DNA from: Gemmatimonadaceae bacterium
GTDB taxonomy: Bacteria > Gemmatimonadota > Gemmatimonadetes > Gemmatimonadales > Gemmatimonadaceae
NCBI GenBank assembly: GCA_014379205.1
Contig: JACMME010000030.1
Location: 1 to 39,361 of the forward strand
Direction of reading: 5' to 3'
Length of the DNA: 39,361 bases
The notes below the pieces were generated by a model that worked only from the letters and a program-made list of their open reading frames with translations, searched no databases and was not told where the DNA came from. The translations under genes were made by a program, and so were the position numbers. Below are positions 22,973 through 31,075 of the stretch, piece after piece (position 1 is the first letter of the stretch; every line of letters starts with the position of its first letter).

Positions 22973-24742
22973 TCAAACGCGATTCGCCCAGTCCTGCTTT
23001 GTAAAGTCGATGCGCCTGGACAACCATCGTCTCCAGAAGGGAACGTCGCGGCGAGCCAGTTTTGCGATGACGTTCCTGAACGCCATCAGCATCTCCGAAG
23101 CTTCGGAATAGCGCGCATCCGAAGCTGGAGACAGCGCACGTCTGATCCAGACCGCTACCTCTCTCTGGATCCCCTCGAGATCGGGTTTGCCCGACAGCTG
23201 CCGCGCCAGAATTGTCTTGGCGTCGTCCGAGCCAAATGGTGGAGAGCCGGTGAGCACGTAAACGACAATCGCGGCCATGGCGAAGCAATCTGCCTGCGGA
23301 CCCTGCGCTTCGCCGAGCAGCTGTTCGGGCGGCGCAAATGCCGGGGTGCCGGTAGTGCCCGCTGCCTCCTCGCCTGGAAGATTGGCTATGCCGAAGTCCG
23401 CCATGCGCCAACGGCGGTACCGATCCAGCAAGATATTCTCCGGCTTGAGATCCCGGTGAACGATGCCATTGGCGTGCGCCGTGCTCAGGCCGTCAAGAAC
23501 GAGATCGATCTGCGGCGCAATGTCCACGAATGCGAGCTTCCCTGACCCCGATATGAGGTCCTCAAGCGAGCCTCCCTCGGCAAGCTCCATGGTATACCAG
23601 GCGACGTCACCGCGGCGGTCCCAGTCGTAAATGGGGACGATGGCGGGATGCGCGAGCTGCGCGGCAAGGCGGGCCTCGCGACGAAACCTGCTCACTGCCC
23701 TATCGTCGCGCGACACCGACGGGTGCAACATCTTCAGCGCTACCTCACGATCGAGCGCAAGGTCCCGCACGCGCCACACGGAGCCGAAGGTACCGCTGCC
23801 CAGCGATGCCAGCACGTCGTAGTCATCGCCAAGCGCACGACGCAGGCGCGCTTCCTCTTCTTCCTCGGCAGCATGTTCAGGTACGTCACCAGTGCCGGCG
23901 ATAAAGATGGGGCGCAGCCCGATCGCTCGGTCCACAGCTCGGAGCAGCGCCGCAATTGAGTGATGTCTGTCTCGTGGTTGCGGCAGCAGTGCGCGATCGA
24001 GCGCTCGCGCCACGTCCTGAGGGATGTCGGGGCGCACCCATTGCAGCGGCGGCACATCTAGCGTCGGCAGCGGCTCCCCGGTAAGCGCCGCGAAGCATGT
24101 GGCCGCCAGCTGCCACTGGTCCGACATTATGGTAGGCGCCCACTCAGCACGCTCCCACTCCGGAGGCACAGGCATCCAGCGTGCATCCGGCTTCACCCCG
24201 GATGGGATTTCAGCCCGCGGAAGTGCCCACTGCCAGTGACTCAGCCATACGTGCGCGCTCGGCGTAACCCAGACCGAATCGGGGGACATGGAACCGTACA
24301 CACTACCCGCCTGGTGCATGTAAACCAGCGCCGATCCTGCCGCTCGCAGCACCTGGAGAACTGAGGCGACATCGTTCTCCGCACCCTCACGTGTCATGCG
24401 CGCGCGAATGTTCTCGCCCGCGATCCAGCGGCGCAGGTAGCCAGGACCGCGACGCGCCTCGCGATGCGATGTCCAGTAGTGATAAGTCGTCGGGATCGAC
24501 GGATGCCCCAGATGCGCGAGCTGCCTCGCCTCGCCCGCGAGCCAGGTCGCATGCGCCGGATTCGGCGCTGTGACCAGAGACAGCGAACGGCCAAGTGCGT
24601 CTATTATCTCCTGGTAGTGCCGGAAGTCGCCTGCAAGACCTGATGCTCCCCATCGCCACGCGGGCGGCAGCCGCCAGTCGGCGAGATGCTCAGGCAGAGT
24701 TTCAGTTGGCGTGTAGGGGCCCAGGGCATTGGAGCTTGGCAT
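22973..24742 (-). CDS. tandem pseudokinase and Ser/Thr protein kinase
   Basis: A 589-aa cytoplasmic protein with two kinase-like domains (numbering from ATG 24742; TTG 24760 possible). The C-terminal domain, about 305-565, has all Hanks motifs: GSGTFGSV (315-322), Lys337 in VALKML, Glu356, HRDLKPEN with Asp431, DFG at 449-451, and PPE near 471-473. The N-terminal part, about 25-270, keeps the kinase layout (EARQLAHLGHPSIP; a PPE-like segment; MSDQWQLAATCFAALTGE resembling helix F) but lacks the glycine loop and catalytic Lys, has YGS for HRD (149-151) and SHW for DFG (168-170). A Glu-rich linker lies between. It looks like a regulatory pseudokinase joined to an active kinase. No membrane segment or sensor domain; targets unknown. 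Confidence 0.92.
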   Translation of the reverse strand: MPSSNALGPYTPTETLPEHLADWRLPPAWRWGASGLAGDFRHYQEIIDALGRSLSLVTAPNPAHATWLAGEARQLAHLGHPSIPTTYHYWTSHREARRGPGYLRRWIAGENIRARMTREGAENDVASVLQVLRAAGSALVYMHQAGSVYGSMSPDSVWVTPSAHVWLSHWQWALPRAEIPSGVKPDARWMPVPPEWERAEWAPTIMSDQWQLAATCFAALTGEPLPTLDVPPLQWVRPDIPQDVARALDRALLPQPRDRHHSIAALLRAVDRAIGLRPIFIAGTGDVPEHAAEEEEEARLRRALGDDYDVLASLGSGTFGSVWRVRDLALDREVALKMLHPSVSRDDRAVSRFRREARLAAQLAHPAIVPIYDWDRRGDVAWYTMELAEGGSLEDLISGSGKLAFVDIAPQIDLVLDGLSTAHANGIVHRDLKPENILLDRYRRWRMADFGIANLPGEEAAGTTGTPAFAPPEQLLGEAQGPQADCFAMAAIVVYVLTGSPPFGSDDAKTILARQLSGKPDLEGIQREVAVWIRRALSPASDARYSEASEMLMAFRNVIAKLARRDVPFWRRWLSRRIDFTKQDWANRV

Positions 24743-24793
24743 TCCGCGAAATGTCGGCAAGGATTTCCCATCGCGCTATGCCCGAACGATGGT

Positions 24794-25552
24794 CTATCCA
24801 GGAGCCGTATCTTGCTCGACCGCGGAGCGCTCGGACTCTGACGCATCTGGTTGAATTGGTTCTGGTGGCTTCGCCGAGTGCAACGCATCGAAAAGAACGG
24901 CCGTATCCGACAGATCCGGCAGTATGATTGTCGCACCAGCACGGCGAAGCATTTCAGCACGGCTGCCTGTTCCAATGCCGACGAACGGCAGTGCGAGTGC
25001 CCGCGCGCATCTCACGTCCCACTCGCCATCTCCAACGCTGACGACGCGCGAATAGCTGTGCCCGCTTTGGTCCTCAGCGCGCTTACGGGCGATCTGCACA
25101 ATCTCCTCACGAGAGAGCGCGTCGGAAGCAGACGCAAAGGCAAGGTCGGCACACTGGAGACCACCCGCTGCGAGCTTCAACCGCGCGGAAGATTCCCATC
25201 CACCGGTCGCCAAAGCCAAATCCCAGCCGGCTCGACGAAGAGCAAGCAATGCATCATCGGCTCCGCAAACTGGAATAAACCGGCCTGGGTTGTTTGCCAG
25301 CTCCTCCGCGAGAAGCTTCAGAAAGCGGGCGAGGATCTGGTCAAGCTCCGCCCCGTGGGGTGCTCGGCCATACTGGGACTCACAAATCCAGGTTGTAATG
25401 GCGGAGTCTGTCACGTGCGGCGCATCCTGCCAGTTGAAACGGACGGAGTCTAGCCCCAGGATTTCTGCGACCGCGCGCTGAAAGCATTCATCGTCGACCG
25501 CATTCGTATCTGTCAGAGTGCCGTCGATGTCGAAAATCGCGAGTCGTGTCAT
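24794..25552 (-). CDS. HAD-superfamily hydrolase (phosphatase-like)
   Basis: A 252-aa haloacid dehalogenase-type hydrolase, probably a phosphatase. Seen: motif I FDIDGTLTDT with both aspartates (residues 6-15), motif II ALATGG (Thr), a lysine in the QIARKRAE region, and motif IV SVGDGEWD. A helical cap follows motif I, as in phosphoglycolate phosphatase-like members. ATG 25552 puts the catalytic motif at its usual N-terminal place. The same frame is open to GTG 25726, which overlaps the comM stop as GTGA, but the 58 extra residues have no family character and a promoter lies within that DNA. Confidence 0.9.
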   Translation of the reverse strand: MTRLAIFDIDGTLTDTNAVDDECFQRAVAEILGLDSVRFNWQDAPHVTDSAITTWICESQYGRAPHGAELDQILARFLKLLAEELANNPGRFIPVCGADDALLALRRAGWDLALATGGWESSARLKLAAGGLQCADLAFASASDALSREEIVQIARKRAEDQSGHSYSRVVSVGDGEWDVRCARALALPFVGIGTGSRAEMLRRAGATIILPDLSDTAVLFDALHSAKPPEPIQPDASESERSAVEQDTAPG

Positions 25553-25582
25553 TCGCGCTGAAATTGGATGTTCATAGCCGAT

Positions 25583-25612
25583 CTCGTACGATACCTTGCT
25601 GCGAGCTGTCAA
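25583..25612 (-). promoter_or_regulatory. candidate promoter for the HAD gene
   Basis: Consensus -35 TTGACA (25612-25607) and a weak -10 TACGAG (25588-25583) with an 18-bp spacer on the minus strand, 30 bp before the HAD start codon. It supports the shorter start for that gene. Confidence 0.4.
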
Positions 25613-25722
25613 CGTGATTCGGGCGCCAGCACGCGAACATAAGTTGATTGGATCAAAGTCATAGTGGCGGAGGTGTGAGACAGACAGTTGCGGGCGTTCA
25701 AGTTGGCTCGCATGGTTCGCGT

Positions 25723-27267
25723 TCACTGATGCACTGCGAATAGTCGCGGGGCGGGGGTTGGCACCACGGGACGATAGCGCAGAGCCTCAGCTGCGTGCGG
25801 AACGTCGACCGTTTCAGAATCGTCGAGGTCCGCGACGGTGCGTGCGACCTTGATCACCCGATGATATCCACGAGCGGTAAGAGCGAGTCTCTCCGCGGCG
25901 CTGGCCAGCAGCTCCCGCGCGCCACGTTCAATTCTCCCGTGCGTGTTGAGCCAGCGACCCGCAACGTGCGCATTGCAAGCTACTCCCGGCATGAGCCCGT
26001 ACCGTCGCCGCTGCGATGCCCTTGCACGCTCGACGCGAGCGCGGATCGAGCACGACCCTTCCGCGTCGGTTCGCGAAGAGAGGGCGCGCAACGACACCGC
26101 GCCTACGTGCACGTGCATGTCAATGCGGTCCGCCAGTGGTCCGGACATCCTGGAACGATACTTTGTCACATCCGCAACGGAGCAGACGCACACACGCGCC
26201 GGCTCGGTTGCGTTGCCGCATGGACAAGGATTCATCGCTCCAACCAGCGTGAAGCGAGCGGGGAACGTTACGCTGCACGCAGCGCGCGAAATGACAACGC
26301 GACCGTCTTCCATTGGCTGCCGGAGCGACTCGATGACGTGCCGGGGAAACTCCAGGAGCTCGTCCAGAAAAAGAACACCGTTGTGCGCGAGGCTCACCTC
26401 CCCCGGATGGGGCGGGTTCCCTCCGCCGATGAGCCCTGCGCTCGAAACCGAGTGATGTGGAGCTCGAAAGGGTGCGGCGGTGATCAGAGCGTGACCATTC
26501 GCAAGAGCGCCTGCGACGGAATGGATCGCCGTCGCCTCCAACGCCTCCGCTTCCGACAACGCCGGCAGAATCCCCGGTAACCTTCGCGCAAGCATCGTTT
26601 TTCCCGCGCCCGGCGGACCGATCATCAATACATTGTGACCTCCAGCCGCGGCGACCTCCATTGCGCGCTTGGCGCTCTCCTGGCCCACCACGTCCGCGAA
26701 GTCCATGAAGTCCGCTGACTGCACTGCGCATGGCGCTTCACCAGGAGACGGGAGCGATTCGCGGCGGAGCCATGAGGAGAGCTCCGCAAGTGTAGCGGGC
26801 GCGCACAGCGGTAGCCGCGGCAGTAACCGCGCCTCGGCAACATTTGAAGGGGGAAGAACGAGCGTCGTGCCCGGGTTCGAAGCAGCGCGAATGGCAATGG
26901 GTAGAGCGCCACGAATTCCGCGGACTGTGCCGTCGAGACCCACTTCGCCGGCAAACAGCCTGCTGCGTGCTGCATCCGGCGGAAGCTGGCCGGTTGCAAT
27001 CAGAATTCCAACGGCTATCGGGAGGTCGAAACCGGTACCCTCCTTCCGAACGTCAGCCGGGGCGAGGTTGATCGTGATTCGGCGCGGTGGAAGTTTGAAT
27101 CCCGCGTTGACAAGCGCGGCGCCTACCCGCTCGCGACTCTCCTTGACTGCACCGGCGGGAAGGCCAACGATGAACCACTGCGGAAGGCCCAGTGCAGCGT
27201 CAACTTCGACTGTAATATCGTACGCTTCTATCCCCAGTACCGCAGCGGATCGGATGGCGGCGAGCAT
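25723..27267 (-). CDS. comM: ComM/YifB-family Mg-chelatase-like AAA ATPase
   Basis: A 514-aa ATPase. ComM homologues are hexameric helicases that promote branch migration during natural transformation. Seen: N-terminal Lon-like fold (WFIVGLPAGAVKESRERV), Walker A GPPGAGKT (217-224), Walker B VLFLDELLEF (298-307), and a four-cysteine motif CPCG...CVC (348-362) that probably binds zinc. C-terminal Mg-chelatase-like helical domain. No other competence gene is in the window. ATG 27267; the stop overlaps an upstream-extended HAD frame only. Confidence 0.94.
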   Translation of the reverse strand: MLAAIRSAAVLGIEAYDITVEVDAALGLPQWFIVGLPAGAVKESRERVGAALVNAGFKLPPRRITINLAPADVRKEGTGFDLPIAVGILIATGQLPPDAARSRLFAGEVGLDGTVRGIRGALPIAIRAASNPGTTLVLPPSNVAEARLLPRLPLCAPATLAELSSWLRRESLPSPGEAPCAVQSADFMDFADVVGQESAKRAMEVAAAGGHNVLMIGPPGAGKTMLARRLPGILPALSEAEALEATAIHSVAGALANGHALITAAPFRAPHHSVSSAGLIGGGNPPHPGEVSLAHNGVLFLDELLEFPRHVIESLRQPMEDGRVVISRAACSVTFPARFTLVGAMNPCPCGNATEPARVCVCSVADVTKYRSRMSGPLADRIDMHVHVGAVSLRALSSRTDAEGSCSIRARVERARASQRRRYGLMPGVACNAHVAGRWLNTHGRIERGARELLASAAERLALTARGYHRVIKVARTVADLDDSETVDVPHAAEALRYRPVVPTPAPRLFAVHQ

Positions 27268-27393
27268 GCGGGGACATTAGGCTCGCCGGTGAGAAGACCA
27301 GCATCTGGAATACGCGGGAGGAATCAATTCGCGCCGACAGCGAGAGAGCGGCCAGAAATCAGGCATCGGCGAGTGTATGGCCTCTCAGCCCAC

Positions 27394-29139
27394 TCAACGC
27401 CTTGCCTGGCCGCGCAGCTCTCCGATTACACTTTCAACCACCGCCACCAGCTGCCCCATCTCGACCGCGTCGAATGTCAATTCCGCGCCCGCCGCGGAGT
27501 AGATCTCCCTCAACGACCGAGTGCCTCCCAGCGCTAACGCACCTTTGTATCGCGCCACTGCTCCTGCCGGATCCCGTAGGCTCTCTCGCCAGATTTGCAA
27601 CGCGCCGAGCTGGGCGATTCCATATTCGATGTAGTAGAACGGATCCTCGAAGATGTGCAGCTGCCGATACCAGCGAGCCGCACGCTCCAGTTCCAGGCCG
27701 CTCCAGTCAATACCGCGCTCGAAGCGCGCTCGTATTTCCAGCCATGCCTCATCACGGGCATCACGATCGCGCGCCTCAGGATGAGAGTAGATCCACGCCT
27801 GAAATGCATCCACACTCGCTATGTGCGCGAGACTGAACAGAACATCCTCGAGGTGCTCGATTCGGGCGCGACGCAGATCGTCGGGCGCGTAGTACCCTTC
27901 AGGCTTTGCGAGTAACGGCGCGGCGAACAGCTCCATTGTCATGGACGCGAGCTCCGCCGCCTCCGAGCCCGTTCCTCGCTGCCATATGAAGGGGTGTGCT
28001 CCGCCAAGGAAGGCGTGAAAGCAGTGCCCTGCCTCATGCATGAGGGTAGCGACATCATCGGGCACTCCGACGGCATTCATGAAAATGAACGGGCGACGAC
28101 GAAAGCTCAGCTTAGTGCAGTATCCACCAGGCGCCTTGCCGGGACGGCTTGCGAGATCAAGCAGTGATTCGGATGCCATGATGCCAAACTGAGCGCCGAG
28201 TTCGGCATCCAGGCGAGTGAACACCCCGCGCGCGCGGGAGACGAAATCAGAAACGTCAGTAAACGGAGCTAGTGGCTGGGCATTGTCCGGATCGACTCCA
28301 AGATCCCATGGCCGCACTGAGTCGACACCGAGACGCTGGCGACGATATGCGAGCAGACGCTCAACGGCCGGAACTACAGTCGCTTCCACAGCTGTGTGGA
28401 AGCGAGCGCAGTCCGCCGGTGTGTACTCGAAGCGATGCTTGGACTTGAAGACGTACTCATGATAATTTTCAAAGTCCGCATTGCGCGCGACCGCGTTCCG
28501 AAGCTCGAGCATACGATCAAAGACATCCGACAGCTCAGTACGGACAGTGAGGTAAGCCCGGTCGCGCGCAAGGTATGCGCGCTCGCGCAAGGAGCGGTCA
28601 GCCAGCTTGAGATACGGCTGCAATTCCGGAATCGTCTTGAGCTCGCCATCGAAGTCGACGCTCAGCGTCCCGGTAATCTTCTGATAGCGAGCGGAAAGCT
28701 CCTCGATCTCGGAAAAGAGCGCTACGTTCTCCGCTCGGAATATCTCGCTGTCTGTTCGCCACTCAGCGAGCACGGTTTCGAGATCTGGACGCTGAAACCC
28801 AAGAACCAGAACACGACGGGCCAGACGCACGTGCCGCTCGTCGATCCGTGGAAAGATCTCGCTGGAGAACCGCAGATACGCAGCTTCATTCTCCGCGTCT
28901 GCCGTGTCGCCGGTGTAGGCGATCATCGATTGCGTTCCCGCCTCGCCGACAAGTTCTTCAAGGCGGGACCACTCCGAGAGCCATGCACCCGCGTTCTCCA
29001 GACTGAGATTCGCGTTTTCCAGTCGATCATAGTACGGCGCGATCTCGTCCCACGTAGCGCGCGCGAATGCATCAGGAGTGGCCGGAAGGTCGGTGATTGA
29101 CTCTGGCGCCGCGCCCGGGTGCTCAGCGGCCGGTGTCAC
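27394..29139 (-). CDS. M3-family oligoendopeptidase (PepF-like)
   Basis: A 581-aa zinc metallopeptidase that cuts oligopeptides in the cytoplasm. Seen: zinc motif HEAGH (368-372) in DDVATLMHEAGHCFH and the third ligand Glu396 in GSEAAELASMTMELF. The C-terminal FEDPFYYIEYGIAQLGALQ is a strong M3/PepF signature. No signal peptide. Start GTG 29139 overlaps the apaG stop as GTGA, so it is translated with apaG. The peptide substrates are unknown. Confidence 0.95.
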   Translation of the reverse strand: MTPAAEHPGAAPESITDLPATPDAFARATWDEIAPYYDRLENANLSLENAGAWLSEWSRLEELVGEAGTQSMIAYTGDTADAENEAAYLRFSSEIFPRIDERHVRLARRVLVLGFQRPDLETVLAEWRTDSEIFRAENVALFSEIEELSARYQKITGTLSVDFDGELKTIPELQPYLKLADRSLRERAYLARDRAYLTVRTELSDVFDRMLELRNAVARNADFENYHEYVFKSKHRFEYTPADCARFHTAVEATVVPAVERLLAYRRQRLGVDSVRPWDLGVDPDNAQPLAPFTDVSDFVSRARGVFTRLDAELGAQFGIMASESLLDLASRPGKAPGGYCTKLSFRRRPFIFMNAVGVPDDVATLMHEAGHCFHAFLGGAHPFIWQRGTGSEAAELASMTMELFAAPLLAKPEGYYAPDDLRRARIEHLEDVLFSLAHIASVDAFQAWIYSHPEARDRDARDEAWLEIRARFERGIDWSGLELERAARWYRQLHIFEDPFYYIEYGIAQLGALQIWRESLRDPAGAVARYKGALALGGTRSLREIYSAAGAELTFDAVEMGQLVAVVESVIGELRGQARR

Positions 29140-29543
29140 GATACCATGCCTTTGCCCTGCTCCGCCTCCATCTCGAAACGCGGAATCTCGGCGTCGAACG
29201 CAGAGCCGTCCTCACGCACGAAGTGATAGGTTCCTTCCATGTGGCCACGCCGGGACTTGAGAACACAGAAACTCTGATACTCGTGAACCCCGCCGGGGCC
29301 GATCGAAGGCTGCTGGCCTATTACCCCGTCGCCCTCCACCTCGCTGTCTTCTCCAACAGAATCATGGATGCGCCAGTGCCGCGTGAGCAGCTGCGCCGTC
29401 TTTTCCCCGGTATTTTCGATTCGAATGAAATAGGCGAAGACAAACTGCCTTCTTTCGGGGGACGACTGATCAGGCAGGAAAAGCGGGCGAACGGTGATTC
29501 GGATTCCGTTCGTAATTCTGTAGAAAAAACCCGTTGCGTTCAT
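29136..29543 (-). CDS. apaG: ApaG domain protein
   Basis: A 135-aa protein with the ApaG immunoglobulin-like fold (DUF525). Seen: RITVRPLFLPDQS, FVFAYFIRIENTGEKTAQLLTRHWRI, VGEDSEVEGDGVIGQQPSIGPG and YQSFCVLKSRRGHMEGTYHF, the core of the family. E. coli ApaG is associated with corA/apaH functions, but its biochemical role is unclear. ATG 29543 matches the family start; eight more codons are open upstream. TATATT ends 7 bp before this ATG, so the mRNA may be leaderless. Confidence 0.94.
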   Translation of the reverse strand: MNATGFFYRITNGIRITVRPLFLPDQSSPERRQFVFAYFIRIENTGEKTAQLLTRHWRIHDSVGEDSEVEGDGVIGQQPSIGPGGVHEYQSFCVLKSRRGHMEGTYHFVREDGSAFDAEIPRFEMEAEQGKGMVS

Positions 29544-29550
29544 CGGGCGG

Positions 29551-29556
29551 AATATA
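29551..29556 (-). promoter_or_regulatory. possible -10 element for a leaderless apaG mRNA
   Basis: TATATT on the minus strand separated by 7 nt (29544-29550) from the apaG ATG, so transcription would start at or next to the start codon. No Shine-Dalgarno is visible. Upstream of it lies only the heptamer array, so no conventional -35 was found. Confidence 0.35.
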
Positions 29557-29691
29557 GCGAACTGCAACTGCGTACTGCGAACTGCGTACTGCGTACTGCG
29601 AACTGCGAACTGCGAAGTGCGTACTGCGAACTGCGAACTGCGAACTGCGACTGCCTACTGCCTACTGCCTACTGCCCACTGGGATTCAGCG
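29557..29691 (+). repeat. heptanucleotide array i, longest in the window
   Basis: About 18 units over 135 bp on the plus strand, mixing AACTGCG, TACTGCG, AAGTGCG and finally three TACTGCC and one CACTGGG. Two units have lost a base (ACTGCG). It occupies nearly all of the gap between the PQQ-type dehydrogenase gene and apaG. Confidence 0.93.
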
Positions 29692-29703
29692 CTGCGCTGG
29701 ACT

Positions 29704-30876
29704 TTAGCGATTCTGCCTAGCTCTCGCGGTAGTGGCGGGCACCAGGCGGTACACGTGTCCGCTCGATGAGAGCACGTACAGTTCCCCCGCCGAGTCCTCA
29801 CCGAAAGAGAGCACGTTTCCGAGATCTCCCACCGGCCATTCACGAGCTTCTGTTGCTGCGCCGTTTACCAGGCGGAAACTCCGCAACCAACCGGAGCAAT
29901 AGTCGCTATAGAAGTACGTGCCCGAGAGAGCGGTCATTCGCGTACCGCGATATACGAAGCCTCCAGTCACGGAACAGCCCTGGGAACGACCATACTCCAG
30001 CACTGGCCGCACTAGTCCGCTGAGATCGCAGGCGCTGGATGCATAGCAGTGGTTTCCCTCGGCGATATTCCAGCCGTAGTTGAGCCCTCCTGACTGGCTT
30101 GCCACGGCATTGATTTCCTCCCACTGATTCTGCCCGACGTCCGCAACGTATAGAAAACCTCCTACGCGGTCGAAGGAGAAGCGCCACGGATTTCTCATCC
30201 CATTGGCCCAAATCTCGGGGCGGCCCCCACCGCCCACATAGGGATTATCCGGCGGGATCGAGTAGGGGTCGCCGAGATCGACATTGAGACGCAGAATTTT
30301 GCCAAGCAGGCTCTGACGGTTCTGGCCGTGGCCCTGAGGATCGCCACCACTGCCGCCATCTCCCATGCCAATGTACAGCATGCCGTCCGGGCCGAACATC
30401 ACGAGCCCGCCATTGTGATTCGAGAACGGCTGGCTGATGGTGATAATGAGTTTGGCCGAAGTTGGGTCGGCTGCGTTCCGGTTTCCGCTCACCCGATATC
30501 GCTCGACGCGAGTGTCGCCACTCAGATCGGTGTAGTTCACATAAAAAAAACCGTTGGAAGCGTACCTCGGATGGAAGGCGACACTCAGCAACCCACGCTC
30601 GCCGCCGCTGGTGATCTTGCTCCCGATGTCGAGGAAGGGAGTGGAAAGAACGCTTCCGTTCTCTACTACCAGAATACGCCCTCCCTGCTCAACGATGAAC
30701 TGACGTGCGTCTCCTGCGGGTGCTGTCAGATACAGCGGACTCGACAAGCCGCTGGCCACTGTGTCGAGAGCGAGAACGACATCCCCGGTTTCAGGTAGTT
30801 CCCGCTGACTGAGCGCGTCGTTCTCCGAGCAGGCGGAGAGCGACAACATCAACCCCACTACAAGCATTTCGCGCAT
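29704..30876 (-). CDS. PQQ-type sugar/sorbosone dehydrogenase-like lipoprotein
   Basis: A 390-aa exported beta-propeller protein of the glucose/sorbosone dehydrogenase (YliI/Asd) family. The N-terminus [20 protein letters not shown] has a lipobox LSAC (Cys16), so it should be a lipoprotein. Family motifs: [68 protein letters not shown]. Members oxidise aldose sugars with PQQ and Ca2+; no PQQ synthesis genes are in the window. ATG 30876 has a GGAGGGG with about 8-nt spacing. Lnt and LepB in this window are general maturation enzymes for it. Confidence 0.93.
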   Translation of the reverse strand: MREMLVVGLMLSLSACSENDALSQRELPETGDVVLALDTVASGLSSPLYLTAPAGDARQFIVEQGGRILVVENGSVLSTPFLDIGSKITSGGERGLLSVAFHPRYASNGFFYVNYTDLSGDTRVERYRVSGNRNAADPTSAKLIITISQPFSNHNGGLVMFGPDGMLYIGMGDGGSGGDPQGHGQNRQSLLGKILRLNVDLGDPYSIPPDNPYVGGGGRPEIWANGMRNPWRFSFDRVGGFLYVADVGQNQWEEINAVASQSGGLNYGWNIAEGNHCYASSACDLSGLVRPVLEYGRSQGCSVTGGFVYRGTRMTALSGTYFYSDYCSGWLRSFRLVNGAATEAREWPVGDLGNVLSFGEDSAGELYVLSSSGHVYRLVPATTARARQNR

Positions 30877-31075
30877 GCAACTAACCCCTCCATGATTCTT
30901 TCCCAGGATTCAGAAAGCAGACCAGCAACCACTGATTGCCGCAAGATCTCACGAGAGCTCTGAATCACTGGCGCCTTCCGCGCTCCTGCGCCGCTCGCCC
31001 TGGACCAGAATTGTTGTTCCACTCCAAGTCGCTGTTTTGTTCCAAAGGCTACTCCCCACACCCGGCACTATCCGC

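Noticed and set aside
25553-25726. 58-residue N-terminal extension of the HAD hydrolase with a GTGA overlap to comM
   Set aside because: The extension has no family character, mixed codon use, and contains a TTGACA promoter-like element; the shorter ATG fits the HAD fold.
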